Counted from the first letter of the stretch, positions 1 through 12,916 are shown. The stretch: 64,000 nucleotides of DNA from Hydractinia symbiolongicarpus (GCF_029227915.1 NC_079879.1:16926001-16990000), one strand, 5' to 3'. The notes: generated by a model from the letters alone, not told the origin. Made by a program: numbers and translations.

Positions 1-1140
1 TTTCAATCCAAAATATTAAAAGAACAGACCCAAACTTATAATCAACAAAATCACGCATAAAATCAAAGAAGATAACAATGCAGCGTTTTCGAATTTAAGA
101 ATCGAATATATTTCAAACGATCGTAACGTAACAGATGAAAACATTGATTTAAGTTTAGGTTTTAGGTTTAGGATTTTTAAAACGACATCAACACTGAATT
201 ACACAGTCTGTAGTGTTAAAATCAGTAACAACGGAAAAATTATATTATACAGTTTATGTAAATTCTTCTCTTGGATATACACGTTGTTTTTATAAGAATA
301 GTGTGTTTTAGTTTCAGCCTGATGTTCTTAACTTTTTTGACAAATGCTATCCTCATTACTCTCAATATGTTCTTAGCATGGCTATGGCCTGAAAATATAT
401 AATGCCTTAATAAAATAAAGCATGCTATAAGTTACTATAGCTAGCTAATGGCAATTCTACTACATGTAACGGCCTATTGCTTGTACACAAAAAAGTTCAG
501 TTCGTTTGATATACAATAAAAAAAGTAAACTTCTATTCAATTGTGTGCGTCATACAAATGTTCATATTTAAAACAAACTATCAAGCTTAGACATATTCCT
601 AGGATATTCTAAACTTCTGACCCATTTTTCAGAGTATATTCTTGCAAAATAAGCGCTTAAAGAAAATATTTTCCGCGCAAGACACAACAACAAACTTATT
701 ATTATATTTAAGGAAAAATTTAGCTCTGAAAGAAATGGCTAAAATATCGTTATACACCCAAATTCATTTTTCTCCTAAATAATCTAAACAACATACCTGC
801 TTTTCTTCCGCTTTCTCAGTGGGTAGCTTGCTAGCGTTCTCTGGATGAAAGTTCAATCAGTTTTTTACTTCGACTACTAAACTTCGCTTCATAAATTGGA
901 TTACAATTATTTGATACATTTTCAATCGATTCTCCTTGTAATGTTATATCATCGTACATTTTTTAATTTTTTAAAAAAGGTATTTCTAACTAACAACACC
1001 AACTTCGTTCGACAACAACAGTTTCTTCTTTTACATTTTAGATTCGAATTACATTCATATTCCAATTCGATAGATTTTTTATAAAAGGAAGCAACCTCGG
1101 TCCCAGAACACAAAAATGAGGTTTAAGCTAACCTCATGAT
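1..1140 (+). repeat. Dispersed repeat, copy A (cut by window start)
   Basis: This segment matches 50158-51135 in the same orientation and 62990-64000 in inverted orientation, with small indels and roughly nine bases in ten identical by eye. Landmarks shared by all three are a TTTAGGTTTAGG-type stretch near 160, the phrase ATCATCGTAC near 945, and (A and C only) GCAACCTCGGTCCCAG near 1090 followed by a short palindromic AACCTCATGATGAG end. No coding frame is conserved across the copies. The true left limit is outside the window, so element type and length are unknown. Confidence 0.75.
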
Positions 1141-3059
1141 GAGTAAAAATTGTTTAAAATAACTTCTTTCAGGATTACTTTAAAAAAGAGACAACCATCT
1201 TCGCTTCGGTTTTTTTTTTACAGTTCATTTTTATTGATGACGAAGAGGAGGAAGAAAAAACACTATAATAATTCCTATAATATTTGTAACTTTGTTGCTC
1301 AAAATTTCAGATTATACTCCAAAGAGAAACTCTTCACTTCTTTGTCTGTCTAAATGAAAATCCATACATTAGAGATTTCACATGATGGCGAAGGTTTTAT
1401 CATGTAAACGCCGCGTCCACCTATCGACTCATTTTTTGCAATGCAATGCAAACGTTGCTTCTATTAATGATACGTGAAACACGTACTACCTATGTTAAGA
1501 ATACTGCCTATATTTTCTTTTTATACAACGAAAGCCGGATAAATTTCATATAAAATAGTGGTATTTCTGTCATACAATAATAAAACACCCTTTTCGAGTT
1601 GCCGACACTCGAGCCCAAAAGGTACAGACATTTAAAAGCTTATATCGGCGCTTCAAACGTTTCTTCTGTTAAATATTCCTGTCGTCTCATATCGTTTATA
1701 CGGACACACAGGTAACTAATCCATGCAAGGTTTTATCGGTGAGAATGTCACGTTACAATCTTAGAATTACGATATCTTTCTGATGTGTATTATATATTTG
1801 CTGAAGACCTCTTACTGTTGATCAATCCATACACACCGATTTTGTCGACTTCTCAAACTCAGCAATCACGTTTTTTTTTTAATGCTAACATTGCTGCCAT
1901 TAAGTGCTGGCCGTCTCATATCTTTCAGAACTGCATACTGATTAATTTAAACAGAGTTTCGTCAGTAAGAACCTATGGTTACAAAATCAAAAATATGATA
2001 TCGATAAAATTGTGCCTTAATTTGAACGGTTTCGATTAATTTATAATATAGACTTTTGCTGTTTAATCCGGAGATCAGTTATAATGAATTTAGCCCTGAA
2101 TTTAAAATGAAACTGTTTTTTTTTTAAAGTGGATAATTAGTTAGGAAGACGAAGAAAATTGCAGGAAATTGAACTGTTAGAAATGACATGGATAGGACTT
2201 GATTCAACAAATCTGCATTAAAATTCAAACTATGACCTTTTACTGAATGGAATGGAACTGTTCGAATTGACATGGAGAATTTTTTTCTAGAGACTTCACC
2301 TTTCTCGTTAAATTGGTACACTTGGACTTGATGTAATGTAGCAAGATTCATATAAAAAGAAAATGGGACTGAACCTGGATCTTTTACAGATTTTCTCTGT
2401 AAGAATCCTGCTATTACATCACAGAAGTGTTACACAAAAAGACGTTGGAAATGAATACAAGTAACTTGGAAACTATGAATTTTAAGAAAAGTAATAACAA
2501 AAAGAGATATATATGTCACCTAGCAGTCATAATATACATTGTAAAGAAACAAATAACAACAACATGATCAACACTAACATTTTATTCCAATACATGGAAA
2601 AAGAGTTCGGCAGTACTTTTAAGCTCTATCATGTGTACAGGTAGTGGCATAAAAAGACACCCTAACCATTAGAGTTACTGCAAAAAAACTTTCATAACAA
2701 AAGAACCATCCGGTATGTAAATTCTCTTACAATTTTACCTCAAACCGCTGATGGTGATTTATATTTAATGTGGTTTGTGGTCAATGGTTTTCAGGATGGA
2801 CCAGGTTTCCAGTGTTTAGCTCCTATTGCTACAAAAATCTTTTTGAAATGTCTAACTAACTAGACAATGGGGGATACTGAACTTATAATCTCAAGTAGAG
2901 GACGCTCTTGCAATTTAGCTAGTATCTACAACTTAACAACCAATATCACCAATGTTATTGGATTATTAACAAAAAACCGAACAATGATAACCACAAAGTC
3001 AAATGTTCAAAAAACGGAAACATGTAAGGGATTACCACGAGAATAGCGCCTTTGCTAAT
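1141..3059. other. AT-rich stretch, no gene seen
   Basis: I see no supportable gene here. Short open frames have no recognisable motifs. A weak internal duplication (ACTGTT followed by a GACATGGA phrase near 2175 and 2255) suggests decayed repeat DNA. Confidence 0.4.
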
Positions 3060-4350
3060 TTTTTTACATTACATACACATTTAAATCAATTATCTTTTTA
3101 AAAAGTTATAGGAACACGACCATTCATATATTTGCTGCAATGATTTCCACAACATAGCTTAGTACACTTTTTTTGCTTGACATGGCATTCATACTCTTTT
3201 TAGAAAGATTTCAGTTCCTGAGCATCCATACATTTGTTAGACTTTCTGCAAAACGACATAACAATTTGCATTGATCATAATGTTTTGTAAGAAACAACAT
3301 CCATACTTTTACTAACAGCGCGTGAAACCGCCACAGCATCGACGCAATTCTTATATTGATTTTCACCACACAGTGTTCTGTTAAAGGCGCAGAAGACGTA
3401 CATTGGTTCCATGGTTACAGAATTCTCATGCACACATTCGTTATAATTTTCAAAAGGAGAAGGCAACTACACAGTTGTTGCTTGCTATCAACGATATCCA
3501 TAAATTTGGCAGATTTTTTTAAGAAAATTATATTTGGCGCACTTTTTACAAGTGTCGTAAACGACACAGCATCCATACATTTCTTAGACTGTTTTTAACT
3601 GATCACTCACTCGTTCGTTATAATGTATCGATAGACACAGCTGCCAGCATTTTTAAAGATGAAACCATCTGCACAGCTACCATTATCTTGTTATAAATTT
3701 ATGGGAGCCCGATCATTGATACATTTGCTGGAATTACTTCCACGGCATTGCATCCATACTTTTAGTACGCTGGGTTTTTTGACATGGCATCCATACATTT
3801 TTTACAAAGATTCCCGCCGTACAGCATCCGTGCAACTGATAGAATCTTTCAAAAACGACAAAGGGTTCTTACATATTTCATACTGTCCTTAACTTAGAAT
3901 TTTATGGAGCCCGATCATTCATAAATTTGATGTAATGTTTTAGTACGCTGTTTTCTTTGACATGACATTCATACATTTTTCACAAAGATTTCAGCCGCAC
4001 TACGAATGTGTCGAAAAGGACACAGCATCCATACAAATTTCACACTGTCTCTAATTCATTATTTACAGTTTTATGGAAATGTGTCGATGGGCAAAGCATC
4101 CTTCCGTTTGTAAAGATGATAATGATCTACACAGCATCCATAATTTTGTTAGAAGTTTATAGGGTCCCGATCATCCATATATTTGCTGTAGTTATTTATA
4201 CGACATAACTTCCATACCTTTAGTACACTGTTTTCTTTGACATGCCATTTGTAGCTTTTTTAGAAAGATTTCAGCGGCACAACATCGATGCAATTGTTAT
4301 ACTAATTTTAACAGCATAGTATTCTGTTGAAGGCGCGAATTTTGGTTACA
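3060..4350. repeat. Degenerate tandem repeat array
   Basis: A phrase like CAGCATCCATACATTT recurs about a dozen times (for example near 3224, 3565, 3785, 3970, 4025 and 4130). Larger units beginning GAGCCCGATCATTCATA and running into TTTAGTACGCTG plus GACATGGCATTCATAC recur near 3115, 3710, 3905 and 4165. Spacing is irregular, so this looks like an old satellite or a nested minisatellite broken by indels. Confidence 0.55.
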
Positions 4351-6245
4351 TTTGTTTTTCTTACGCTAATTTCGAGCAGTTACCTCAAGTGGCAAATTTG
4401 TTCGAAATGGTTTGAATATGATACCCTTTCATTGCAATAATAATCAAAAGAACGTAACAGTTTCTTTGTGTTTGTTTATGATCACTGTTGTATAGGCATA
4501 AGTTTTATTAAAAGACGTTGTTCCATTCTATTTCACCTGCAGAAAGTGATATTTTCTTTCAAAATCCTTAAACGGGAGGGGTTGCTAATAAACAGGGGGG
4601 GGGTGGTATTGTGACAAAACTGCTAAACGGGAGGGGTGTTAATTAGTGGAAAGGGTTGTGTTTTTTTTATAAAAATTGCAAATGGGCCCCCACTCTCCTA
4701 CATCTAGCTGGCGAAGAGTACATGCAAACCCAAAACAATGTGCACCTACATATACTGGAGGCCTCAACAACAATTTATCCGTAAAATATGTCAACGGTAT
4801 TCATCGTTCAGGTAAAAACATTGCGGTGTAAATCTTTTTATTCCCAAACTAGCAATGAACTGCTTTTTTCGCAATATATTTTGATACATATATGTCTTTA
4901 TCAGGCAAAAAGTAAAATAATAAAACAGTTAGCATAGTAAGCATAAATTTAGACTATACATACGGAAAAATTACGTAAACACTTTCTTTTATACTACTAC
5001 ACACTAACCCTGGTGCCCAATCATCTTTAAGTGTTGTTTGCTTCACATGTTCTTGTTTAAAGGCAGTTGACTTCGGTCGTCTTAACGTTCAATCACCTGC
5101 GCGCTTCTCTGTGCGCCGTCAATATCAATATCAAGTTTAAAAGGGCTATGAAAAGATTCAATAGGCTCAATTCGCGCAATTTCCGATGAATGGCTTGTAA
5201 TAAACTGACCATTTAAAAGGTCAAGGTGCAAGAAATCTTACACACTTTAGAACCATAGAAACATAGATGTCTGGGCAACCTGTTTAAGACTAATCATTTT
5301 TTGCGATGAAATTGCTCTTTTTATTATTTTTATTTTCTAAAATATGACGGTGGGTAAAATACATTTAATGTCAGTAAATTGAAAGTTTTTTTTTGACAAG
5401 AGAACGGAGATAACACGAGATGTATTAGTTAAAAAAATGCTCTTACTAGCTTTAAGAAGGTAATTAATGCCTCTCAAAAGATTTTAAAGACATTGTTGTT
5501 GCTTAGACTGTCTTTACGTACAATAAACTTATATGTTTTTATGCAAAAGTTCGAAGGGTATAACAAGCTAGTTCAAATAGTTAAAAGAAGTTAAGTGTTT
5601 ATATCAAACAAACTGATATCAATGGATATGGATATATTAGGGACTCTTTCTGTTATTTTTAATTGTATTAATATGGTTTGTAGGTTATAACGAAAGTTGA
5701 CCTAATGGTGGTGGAAAAATTTATGCTCACCGAGGAAAAAAACAACATCTTAAGGTAATACAAGATAAAAACTTCGGACGTCTAGATAGATGTATTTACT
5801 AAGTTTGCGCAAATTTAAAGCAGGTAAATGGGGCGACGAGAGATATTTTTTAAAAATATTTTTTTCAGGAAACAATTTCAAAAATGTGATGTTTAACTGT
5901 ACACACGCTTTTTTATAACAATATGAAAATGCAAACCGGGCCAGGTCATTACTTTTTTTAACTTTTGTTTTTCATTTCTCTTTACTTTTCTAAACAATTG
6001 ACCTATTTTTTAACCTGAAATACCAGCAAACAAACAAGATTCTTATAAAAGCGTGATACATTATAACAAAAAAAAAACAAGAAGCCCTGCGGCTTGAAGA
6101 ATTCCGTCATGAGAGATTTTGAAATTTAAGGTAGACCTTGAAAATGGAGAATTATGGGGTAAACGAATATCACAATTCTCAACTATTTTTGTAACTAACC
6201 TGCAATGCTAAAATACAACTCAATATAAATAAAAAATAAAAATAA
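4351..6245. other. AT-rich stretch, no gene seen
   Basis: No gene is supported. The only marked feature is a G-rich patch at about 4571-4640, with GGGAGGGG, a run of nine G and a second GGGAGGGG, which could form a G-quadruplex on the + strand. Confidence 0.4.
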
Positions 6246-6246
6246 A

Positions 6247-6475
6247 AATTTTACATAGCTATCTCTTTAATAATAGCCGTATTTTGTCTGTCTCTGCGCG
6301 GACCCCCCGCTGAGTTAAAAAATCGTGCTACGGAAACACGAATATCAAATGCGATATATTTTTGTCCACTTTGTTGCACAAGTAGCGAGACGCACGCAGT
6401 GCGGTATAAAAAGGACAGGCGAACCCGTGGATTTTTCCACGGGCTAACGACTAGTATTCTTAAGTAACAGTACAA
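6247..6475 (-). repeat. Hairpin-bearing dispersed repeat module, inverted copy
   Basis: On the minus strand this matches modules at 46594-46850, 48195-48540 (two in tandem), 49590-49850 and 56690-56880. Shared parts are a GTTTCCGTA phrase, GACAGACAGAC, ACGGCTATTATTAAAGAGACTAG and a hairpin with arms CCCGTGGA and TCCACGGG (here 6424-6443). The translated frame here is a by-product of the repeat and not a gene. Confidence 0.7.
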
Positions 6476-6779
6476 ACTTCAACTGGATATTTTTAAAACT
6501 GATCAGGAAAATTCTGGAAAATTCAAAATACAAATCTTGTTCTGTATAAACTTGACAATTCGAATATAATAACTTCTGAACGAGCTCAATTTGAATGAAT
6601 GTAGTGGTAATTGATTCAGCAATAAATACATATTAGTATTTGAATATTTCAGTGTTTAGGGCTTTAAAATTTACTCTCTTGTTGAATATTTTGCGAAAAT
6701 GCTGATGGTGCATGGTTTGATAACAGCTGATCTGAAAAAGAAAGTACGTTTTAAAAATAAGAAACATGAATACAATTTT

Positions 6780-7757
6780 ACCATAAACTGGATTAAAATC
6801 AGGTTGTTTAATTATTGTCTCTTTAACTTCTCTTTGCCTCCTTGATTTGAAAAGGGAATTTATTAAAAACATACAAACCAATGCCATGTGATGCACAAGG
6901 TATATTATATATATAAATATATGTACATAAATTTAATCAAGCTGACTTTTGATGTTTTTGTTAAACAAGTAACATGTTGAGCAGGCGATACATGATTTTG
7001 AAACCTGTGGACAATACAGGATTTATTTTGCCGAAATCGATTTATTGAAATCAACAAATTTGATTGTTTGGTATCTTTTTTTAATTCGAATTCTCGAATT
7101 TGAATTTCTTTTCGAAGAGTCTGATTAGTTTAACTTCTAAAATTTCAAATTGACAAATTGAATTTAACAAGTTGAAACAAAAAAGGGTAAACACACAATA
7201 AATTTGCGGATTTGAAAAATCGATGGTCCTTTTCGTGAGATTTTTAAAAATCAAATCTTTTCTACGAAATCTTAGAAAAATATTTTGTGATACTTTGGGT
7301 GAGTTCAAGAAAGACTTTCAAGCAAATTAGGCACTCAAGGAAAACTGATAATTAGCCAGTAACAGAATAGTTAACCATTTTTAATGGCGCCATAGCTTGG
7401 TGATTATAACTATGGCACTTTGTGCTGGAGAACGGGGTTCAATTCCCCTTGGCGGCAATGCAATATGGGTGAGTGAATGCTACCATAACCCCGGGTTAAC
7501 CCAAGCCATGTGAGAGATATTGGGGAGATGGCACACTATGTTGGCTGTTGGATGCTGCAGGGAGTTGTCTGGTAGAACGGGGACTCTAATTGGGTCTGCA
7601 TAGCTCAAAATGAGCATTAAATACTCTAGGACTCCCCATCTAAGCTATGGCCCATCCTGGAAATAATAGACAGGATTTGTAAGGCTGCCCATATAAAATG
7701 TACAGACATTCTATTTATCTATGCAGAATAATTATATACGGTGCGTACAATATAATT
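6780..7757 (+). repeat. Left half of a host repeat split by the Polinton
   Basis: From about 6780 the sequence parallels 54602-55195 (for example CAAGCTGACTTT, AACAAGTAACAT, GCAGGCGATACATGAT, GACAATACAGGAT and finally GGTGCGTACA followed by TATAATTAG). The paralogue continues without a break into sequence matching 28889 onward, so 54.6-55.45 kb is an unoccupied copy of the Polinton insertion site. Copy A also carries an extra ~340 bp SINE-like insertion. Confidence 0.8.
7377..7720 (+). mobile_element. tRNA-derived SINE-like element
   Basis: The 5' part reads like a tRNA: an A-box-like stretch around ATAGCTTGGTGATTATAACT (about 7392-7411) and a perfect B box GGTTCAATTCC near 7437, spaced as in a tRNA gene. 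A non-tRNA body of about 250 bp follows, with GGAAATAATAGACAGGAT near its 3' end. The whole stretch is absent from the paralogous locus at 55150-55175, which shows it is an insertion. It cannot be a functional tRNA because the 3' half does not pair with a proper acceptor stem. SINE family not identified. Confidence 0.65.
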
Positions 7758-7985
7758 AGAGATAGAGAAATGTTCCTTCTGGCACAGTCGCGTGCGCGTA
7801 CAACAGTGACGTCACAACAAATCCAGCAACCATCCAATACCATACCATGCCTGGAATTCAAGGAGTTATTCCTATTAGACAGCAATGAGTAAGGGTAAGT
7901 CCCTATAAAGTGATGACGTCATCAAAATATACAGAATAGGAGATCCAAAAGATTTTCTAGCACAATTTCCTAATAATCAACGCGC
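7758..7985 (+). repeat. Polinton left terminal inverted repeat
   Basis: It begins AGAGATAGAGAAATG and is the reverse complement of 28667-28888 with scattered mismatches and a small indel near 7850. Internal landmarks are GTGACGTCAC, TGATGACGTCATCA (CRE-like palindromes) and TAATAATCAACG at its inner end. The CRE-like palindromes could be host transcription factor sites driving the outermost genes, which is inference. Confidence 0.9.
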
Positions 7986-8046
7986 ATATCAAAGGGAAAT
8001 TCCCTGATCGCAATAAAAAGGGAAATAACTGTGTTAGTCAAGCAGA

Positions 8047-11000
8047 ATGAAATCCTCTGGGAAAGTAAAAATCTATACAATAAAGATGAATACATACACC
8101 TTGAAACAATTACGTGATATCGCAAAACATCGTGGATTAACCGGATATTATAAGCTACACAAGGCTGAATCGGTTGTCCTATTGGAGAATGTACCACAGA
8201 AAATGGTCAGGCCTATAACATCAGAGGATATGGACATATTTGAGAGACAGGAGATGGCCAAGACCCGTCCAACCATCGGGGGTAAAATCAGGGAATGGTA
8301 CAATTGGGTATTGCCCCCATCTGAGATGGACGTCTTCGAGAAACAGGAACTGTTGAAAAATCGTTCCGTTGTAATGGATAAGATGCAGGGATGGTACAAC
8401 TGGCTTGTAGTCGCTGTTCCAAAGCCTATAAAAGAGGAGGTCAAGAGTACCTATGCGGCATTCAAACGCGGGGTGATGAGGTTCTATAACGGGACAGTCA
8501 ACACAAGGCGTACACTCCATGATGAAGTAGAAAAGATATGGGGTCGGCAAAGGTACAGCTGTCGCTATGGATTATGTGAAAGAAGCCCTCAAATATAGAG
8601 GGGACTAACGATGAGTACATTAAGGTGAAGAAGGTCTTTCATAGTAATATGGCCTCAGTATTCCAGGGCAGCGATGTAGATGATGTGCTGGATAGGATGT
8701 TTGGCCAAATCAAAACAGGTGTGGAAAAGCCGGCACTACCTCAGAGCGGCTTTACGATCTCTCAAATCCTACACCTCGATGCAGATTTTCAAAAATTGAG
8801 ATTAACAAGATGCTCATCATACATCGAACTACCCAAATGGATATCCTCAAGGAAGGCAATTATTAACCCGGTGAATGAGGATGAGGAGTGCTTCAAATGG
8901 GCTGTTATAGCATCCTTACATTATGAGGAGATAGGGAGGAACCCAAATCGAATATCTCAGATGAAACCCTACGTGGACCTTTATAACTGGGAGGGTACAG
9001 AGTTTCCAACCAGCACCAAGAGCATATATAAATTTGAGGCAAATAACCCCGACATTGCGGTGAATGTCTTGTATATAACGGGAAAGAAGATCAACATCCT
9101 ACGCCGATCGGTGCGCAACGGACGTACTAAGGTGGTGACCCTATTGCTTATCACGGATGATAAAAAGAGACATTATACGGCTGTCAAAGGTCTATCGAGG
9201 CTCCTAGGTAAGGAGACTTCGACGAATAGGAATGCGATGCATTTTTGTCTAAACTGCCTGCAGGGCTTCCCTACAGTTGAATCGAGGGATAAGCATTATA
9301 GGTATTGCGAGGATCATGAGGTTGTTAAAATTACGATGCCAATAGAGGCTGAAAAATGGCTATACTATAGGGATGGCCAGCAGCAATTCAAGGTACCCTT
9401 TGCCATCTATGCAGACTTCGAGAGTCTGTTAGTCCCAGTAGAAGTTGCAAGAGGTAAAAAGACTAAAAAGCAAGCATGTACCATCCGGCTGGTGTACCTA
9501 TAGTACCTTTGCCTACGGGTCCTCTAACAGTATACAGGGGTGAGGACTGCGTCACCCGCTTCGTTAACTATCTGGAGGACGAGGTGAAACGTCTCTACTA
9601 TACCTATCCGCAGAAACCCATGAAGCCGCTAACAGAGGCTGAACGTAAACGGCATGATGAGGCATCGAAATGCCATATCTGCAGGAAACCCTTTGACGGC
9701 TGCGAAAATATTCGTAAAGTCAGGGACCATTGCCACTATACCGGGAAATATAGAGGTGCAACGCACGCAATATGCAACCTCAAATACAAGATACCCGGCC
9801 ACATCCCTGTCATCTTCCACAACTTGTCGGGGTATGATGCCCATCTATTCATACGGGAATTAGGGGAAAAATACGACATACAGGACATTGGGTGCATTGC
9901 AGAGAATACAGAGAAGTACATCAGTTTCAATGTCAAAATCAAGGTACCCCTTGGAGGCATGGGATATGGTGATGGGGAAACGTATACAACAATAGAGATC
10001 AGGTTCATCGATTCCTGTCGATTCATGCCCTCAAGCCTGGACAAATTGGCAAGCAACCTCATTGGTACAAACGCCGCAGGTATGAAATGTCAACAGTGTG
10101 CAGATACCTGTCTTGAATTCCAGAGCATAGACGCCGAATATAAGGTAAGGTTTTGGTGTAAGAATTGCAACTCAAATACCACGAAGCAGCTTCATCAGGA
10201 CAAGATAAAGGAAAACGTACCATCCATGGCAAAGTTCATCGACAAAGATTATACCTTCAGGCTAATGCTTCGAAAAGGCGTGCACCCCTATGAGTAAATG
10301 GATGGATGGCAGCGATTCGAAAAGTTGGAGCTGCCATCAAAGGAGGCCTTCTATAGGAAGCTGAATATGAAAGGAATCAGCAACAGGAACTATGCCTATG
10401 CGAAAGAGGTATGGAATGTCATTACCCCAGAGGGTGATAACGTTACCATGGGGGACTACAATGACATCTACCTGACCATAGACGTACTGCTATTAGCCGA
10501 CGTCTTCGAGACATTTCAAGACGTCTACTTGGACAACTACAGCCTTGATCCCGCCAATTTCTACTCCGCACCTGGCTTGGCATGGAAGGCTGCACTCAAA
10601 TTTACGGGGATTAAGTTAGAGCTTCTCACCGATCCCGACATGCTCCTGATGCTCGAGAAGGGTATAAGAGGAGGCATAACCCAGGCCGTACACCGGTATG
10701 CCAAAGCAAATAATAGGTACATGGGAGACCAGTATAACCTGGAGGTTGATTCCTCCTACCTACAGTACCTCGATGCGAACAACCTATACGGATGGTCGAT
10801 GCGTCTAGACCTGCCCACGGATGGTTTTAAATTGGTGTGGAATGTTGAGGCATTCACCGAAAGGCGGATCGAGAAGCTCGTTGATGATAATAAGCATGGG
10901 TACATATTAGAGGTTGATATCGACTATCCCAGGGAGCTACACGACAAACATAACGAGCTGCCGTTCCTGCCCAAGCGCACGATGGTCCACAGGGTCAAGA

Positions 11001-11926
11001 AATTGGTGCCTAACTTGGAGCATAAACGTAGATATGTAATGCATATCAGGGCATTAAATGAGGCCATAATACATGGGCTTGAGTTCAAGAAAGTGCGCAG
11101 AGTGATCCGATTCAACCAAAAGGCATGGCTGAGGGCCTATATTGATCACAACTATACGGAATATACAAATATACGGAATCACCGCAACATCCAGCTGGTT
11201 ACAAACGAGGACAAGTATACGAAACTCGTAATGAAACCGAATTTCAAGGGCGGAAGCAGGTTCAGCAAAAACCTGGTAGGCGTTGAAATTGGCAAGACCG
11301 AGGTCAAGATGAACAAGCCGGTGTATACAGGCCAGGCCATCCTGGATATGTCAAAAATGGTGATGTACGAATTCCACTACAACTACATGCAGCCCAAATA
11401 TGGTAGCAAGCTGCAGCTCTGTTACATGGATACGGACTCGTTCGTATACCATATACGAACCCACGACTTTTACAGGGTCATAGCCAACGATGTTGAAGCA
11501 CGTTTCGATACTAGTGCGTATAGCAAGGATGATAATAAACCTCTCCCCATGGGCAAGAATAAGAAGGTGGTAGGCTTAATGAAGGACGAATTAGGTGGCA
11601 AAATCATGACTGAATTCATCACCCTCAGGGCCAAACCCTACGCTTATAAGAGCCTCACAAAAGAAGGCAGTGGTCAAAAAGCGAAGGGCGTGAAGAGGTG
11701 TGTCACGAAAAAATCAATAACCTTCGATGATTATTGGCGGTGTCTGGAAGAGGGCGTAGATATCTACAAAACCCAAGTCTTGATTCAGAATAAGAATCAC
11801 CAAATATATACCCAAAAAGTGAACAGGTTAGCCCTTAACAGGGCAGATGATAAGCGGATCGTGCAACTGGACCAGTTCAAGACGCTTGCCAGAGGCCATT
11901 ACCGCCTGGCGTCTACAGGGGAATAA
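8047..11926 (+). pseudogene. SAP domain fused to protein-primed DNA polymerase B (Polinton pPolB), broken
   Basis: Replicative polymerase of the element. The N-terminus is a SAP motif (TLKQLRDIAKHRGLTGYYKL) followed by an alpha-helical linker. A zinc-finger-like stretch (FCLNCLQGF then HYRYC) lies near 9245-9310, the exonuclease motif YADFES near 9410, an HNH-like Cys/His module with VRDHCHYTGKYRG near 9718, and a second exonuclease-region motif, FHNLSGYDAH, near 9818. Polymerase motif A (YLDANNLYGW) is near 10765 and motif C (YMDTDS) near 11422. Lesions: frameshifts near 8555 and 8600 (SAP to polymerase junction) and near 9480, a stop at 10295-10297 where a sense codon is expected, and a deletion near 11155 that removes motif B (the K-x6-NS-x-(Y/F)G region). 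Start: 8047 is the first ATG, but 8086 is preceded by ACAATAAAG as at other genes here. Known family; inactive in this copy. Confidence 0.92.
8077..8088 (+). promoter_or_regulatory. AATAAAG start-box abutting the SAP-polymerase ATG
   Basis: ACAATAAAG sits directly before ATG at 8086. Comparable boxes precede starts at 12012, 16194, 17352, 20568(-), 23794, 26817, 28117(-), 28310(-), 28520(-), 28610(-), 51391 and 52530. The recurrence in front of different genes and on both strands argues against chance. Promoter function is inferred by analogy to poxvirus late promoters (TAAAT overlapping the ATG). Confidence 0.45.
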
Positions 11927-12691
11927 AATGGAGGCATGCTTACTAATCGCTATACTTCTGCCCTATACCATGATCGCATTTTGCTTCTTTCGATATAGAC
12001 GTATAATAAAGATGTCGTCCGATATCGCACAAGTCTTTGACAATGCCTCTGCGGAATATAAACATGTAGAACCCCCACCCAATAAACGCAAAGCCTTGAA
12101 GGAAGCCCTACGCAAAGGCAAAGGTCACCTTTTACCAAAGAAGTGCACAAAAGGCTTCGTTGACAAGGCTCCGGAGAAGGCCATCGACAAGGTACATACC
12201 GAGTATGTACAGCGAGAACTCCAAGAAACAGGGGAAAGGATCGCAATGGCACTGTCTACTCATGTTATAAGCCTCTATGCCAGCATGATTGAGAACTTCG
12301 TGGATATCGACAGCGTTGACGAGTTACGTAGGGATATCGATGAGGATCCTATTATCCGGGATAGTATGACAGATTTGGGAATACTCGTATACTGCACTAT
12401 TGGGAGGTGTTTGGCCCCGTTGCTTGTAGGAGGCTACACGGCGAGGCATATAAGCAAAAAGAAACAGGATGAGGTGGTGAGGGGGGCGGATACGGTGGAG
12501 GAGACCGTGCTATATAAACAAGAAGAGAGAGTCATTACAAAACCACCAAAGCATCCGGGGCGTGCGCTGATGAAGAAAAGGAAGGAAGAAATGAAGCAGT
12601 CAAAGACTCTTCCGGGGATAGTTCTATACAGTCGGTTCACATCTATGGGGTCGGAACTTTGGCCGTGCTTGCCATAGGAGTGGGCGTTTGG

Positions 12692-12916
12692 TTATTATTC
12701 TTATTCTTATTATTCTTATTCTTATTATTCTTATTCTTATTCTTATTCTTATTCTTATTCTTATTCTTATTCTTATTCTTATTCTTATTCTTATTATTCT
12801 TATTCTTATTCTTATTCTTATTCTTATTATTCTTATTCTTATTCTTATTCTTATTCTTATTCTTATTCTTATTCTTATTCTTATTCTTATTCTTATTCTT
12901 ATTCTTATTCTTATTA
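12692..12916 (+). repeat. (TTATTC)n microsatellite, 3' tail of minus-strand LINE
   Basis: About 225 bp of TTATTC repeats with a few TTATTATTC variants. Read on the minus strand it is (GAATAA)n, directly downstream of the LINE reverse transcriptase end, so it is best explained as the simple-repeat 3' tail of that LINE. Low-complexity Leu/Phe or Ile/Leu frames through it are not genes. Confidence 0.85.

Noticed and set aside
3060-4350. A CRISPR-like array
   Set aside because: Repeats are degenerate and irregularly spaced with no constant repeat/spacer pattern, and the DNA is animal.
7385-7460. A tRNA gene
   Set aside because: A and B boxes are present but no proper cloverleaf or acceptor pairing follows; the SINE context explains them.
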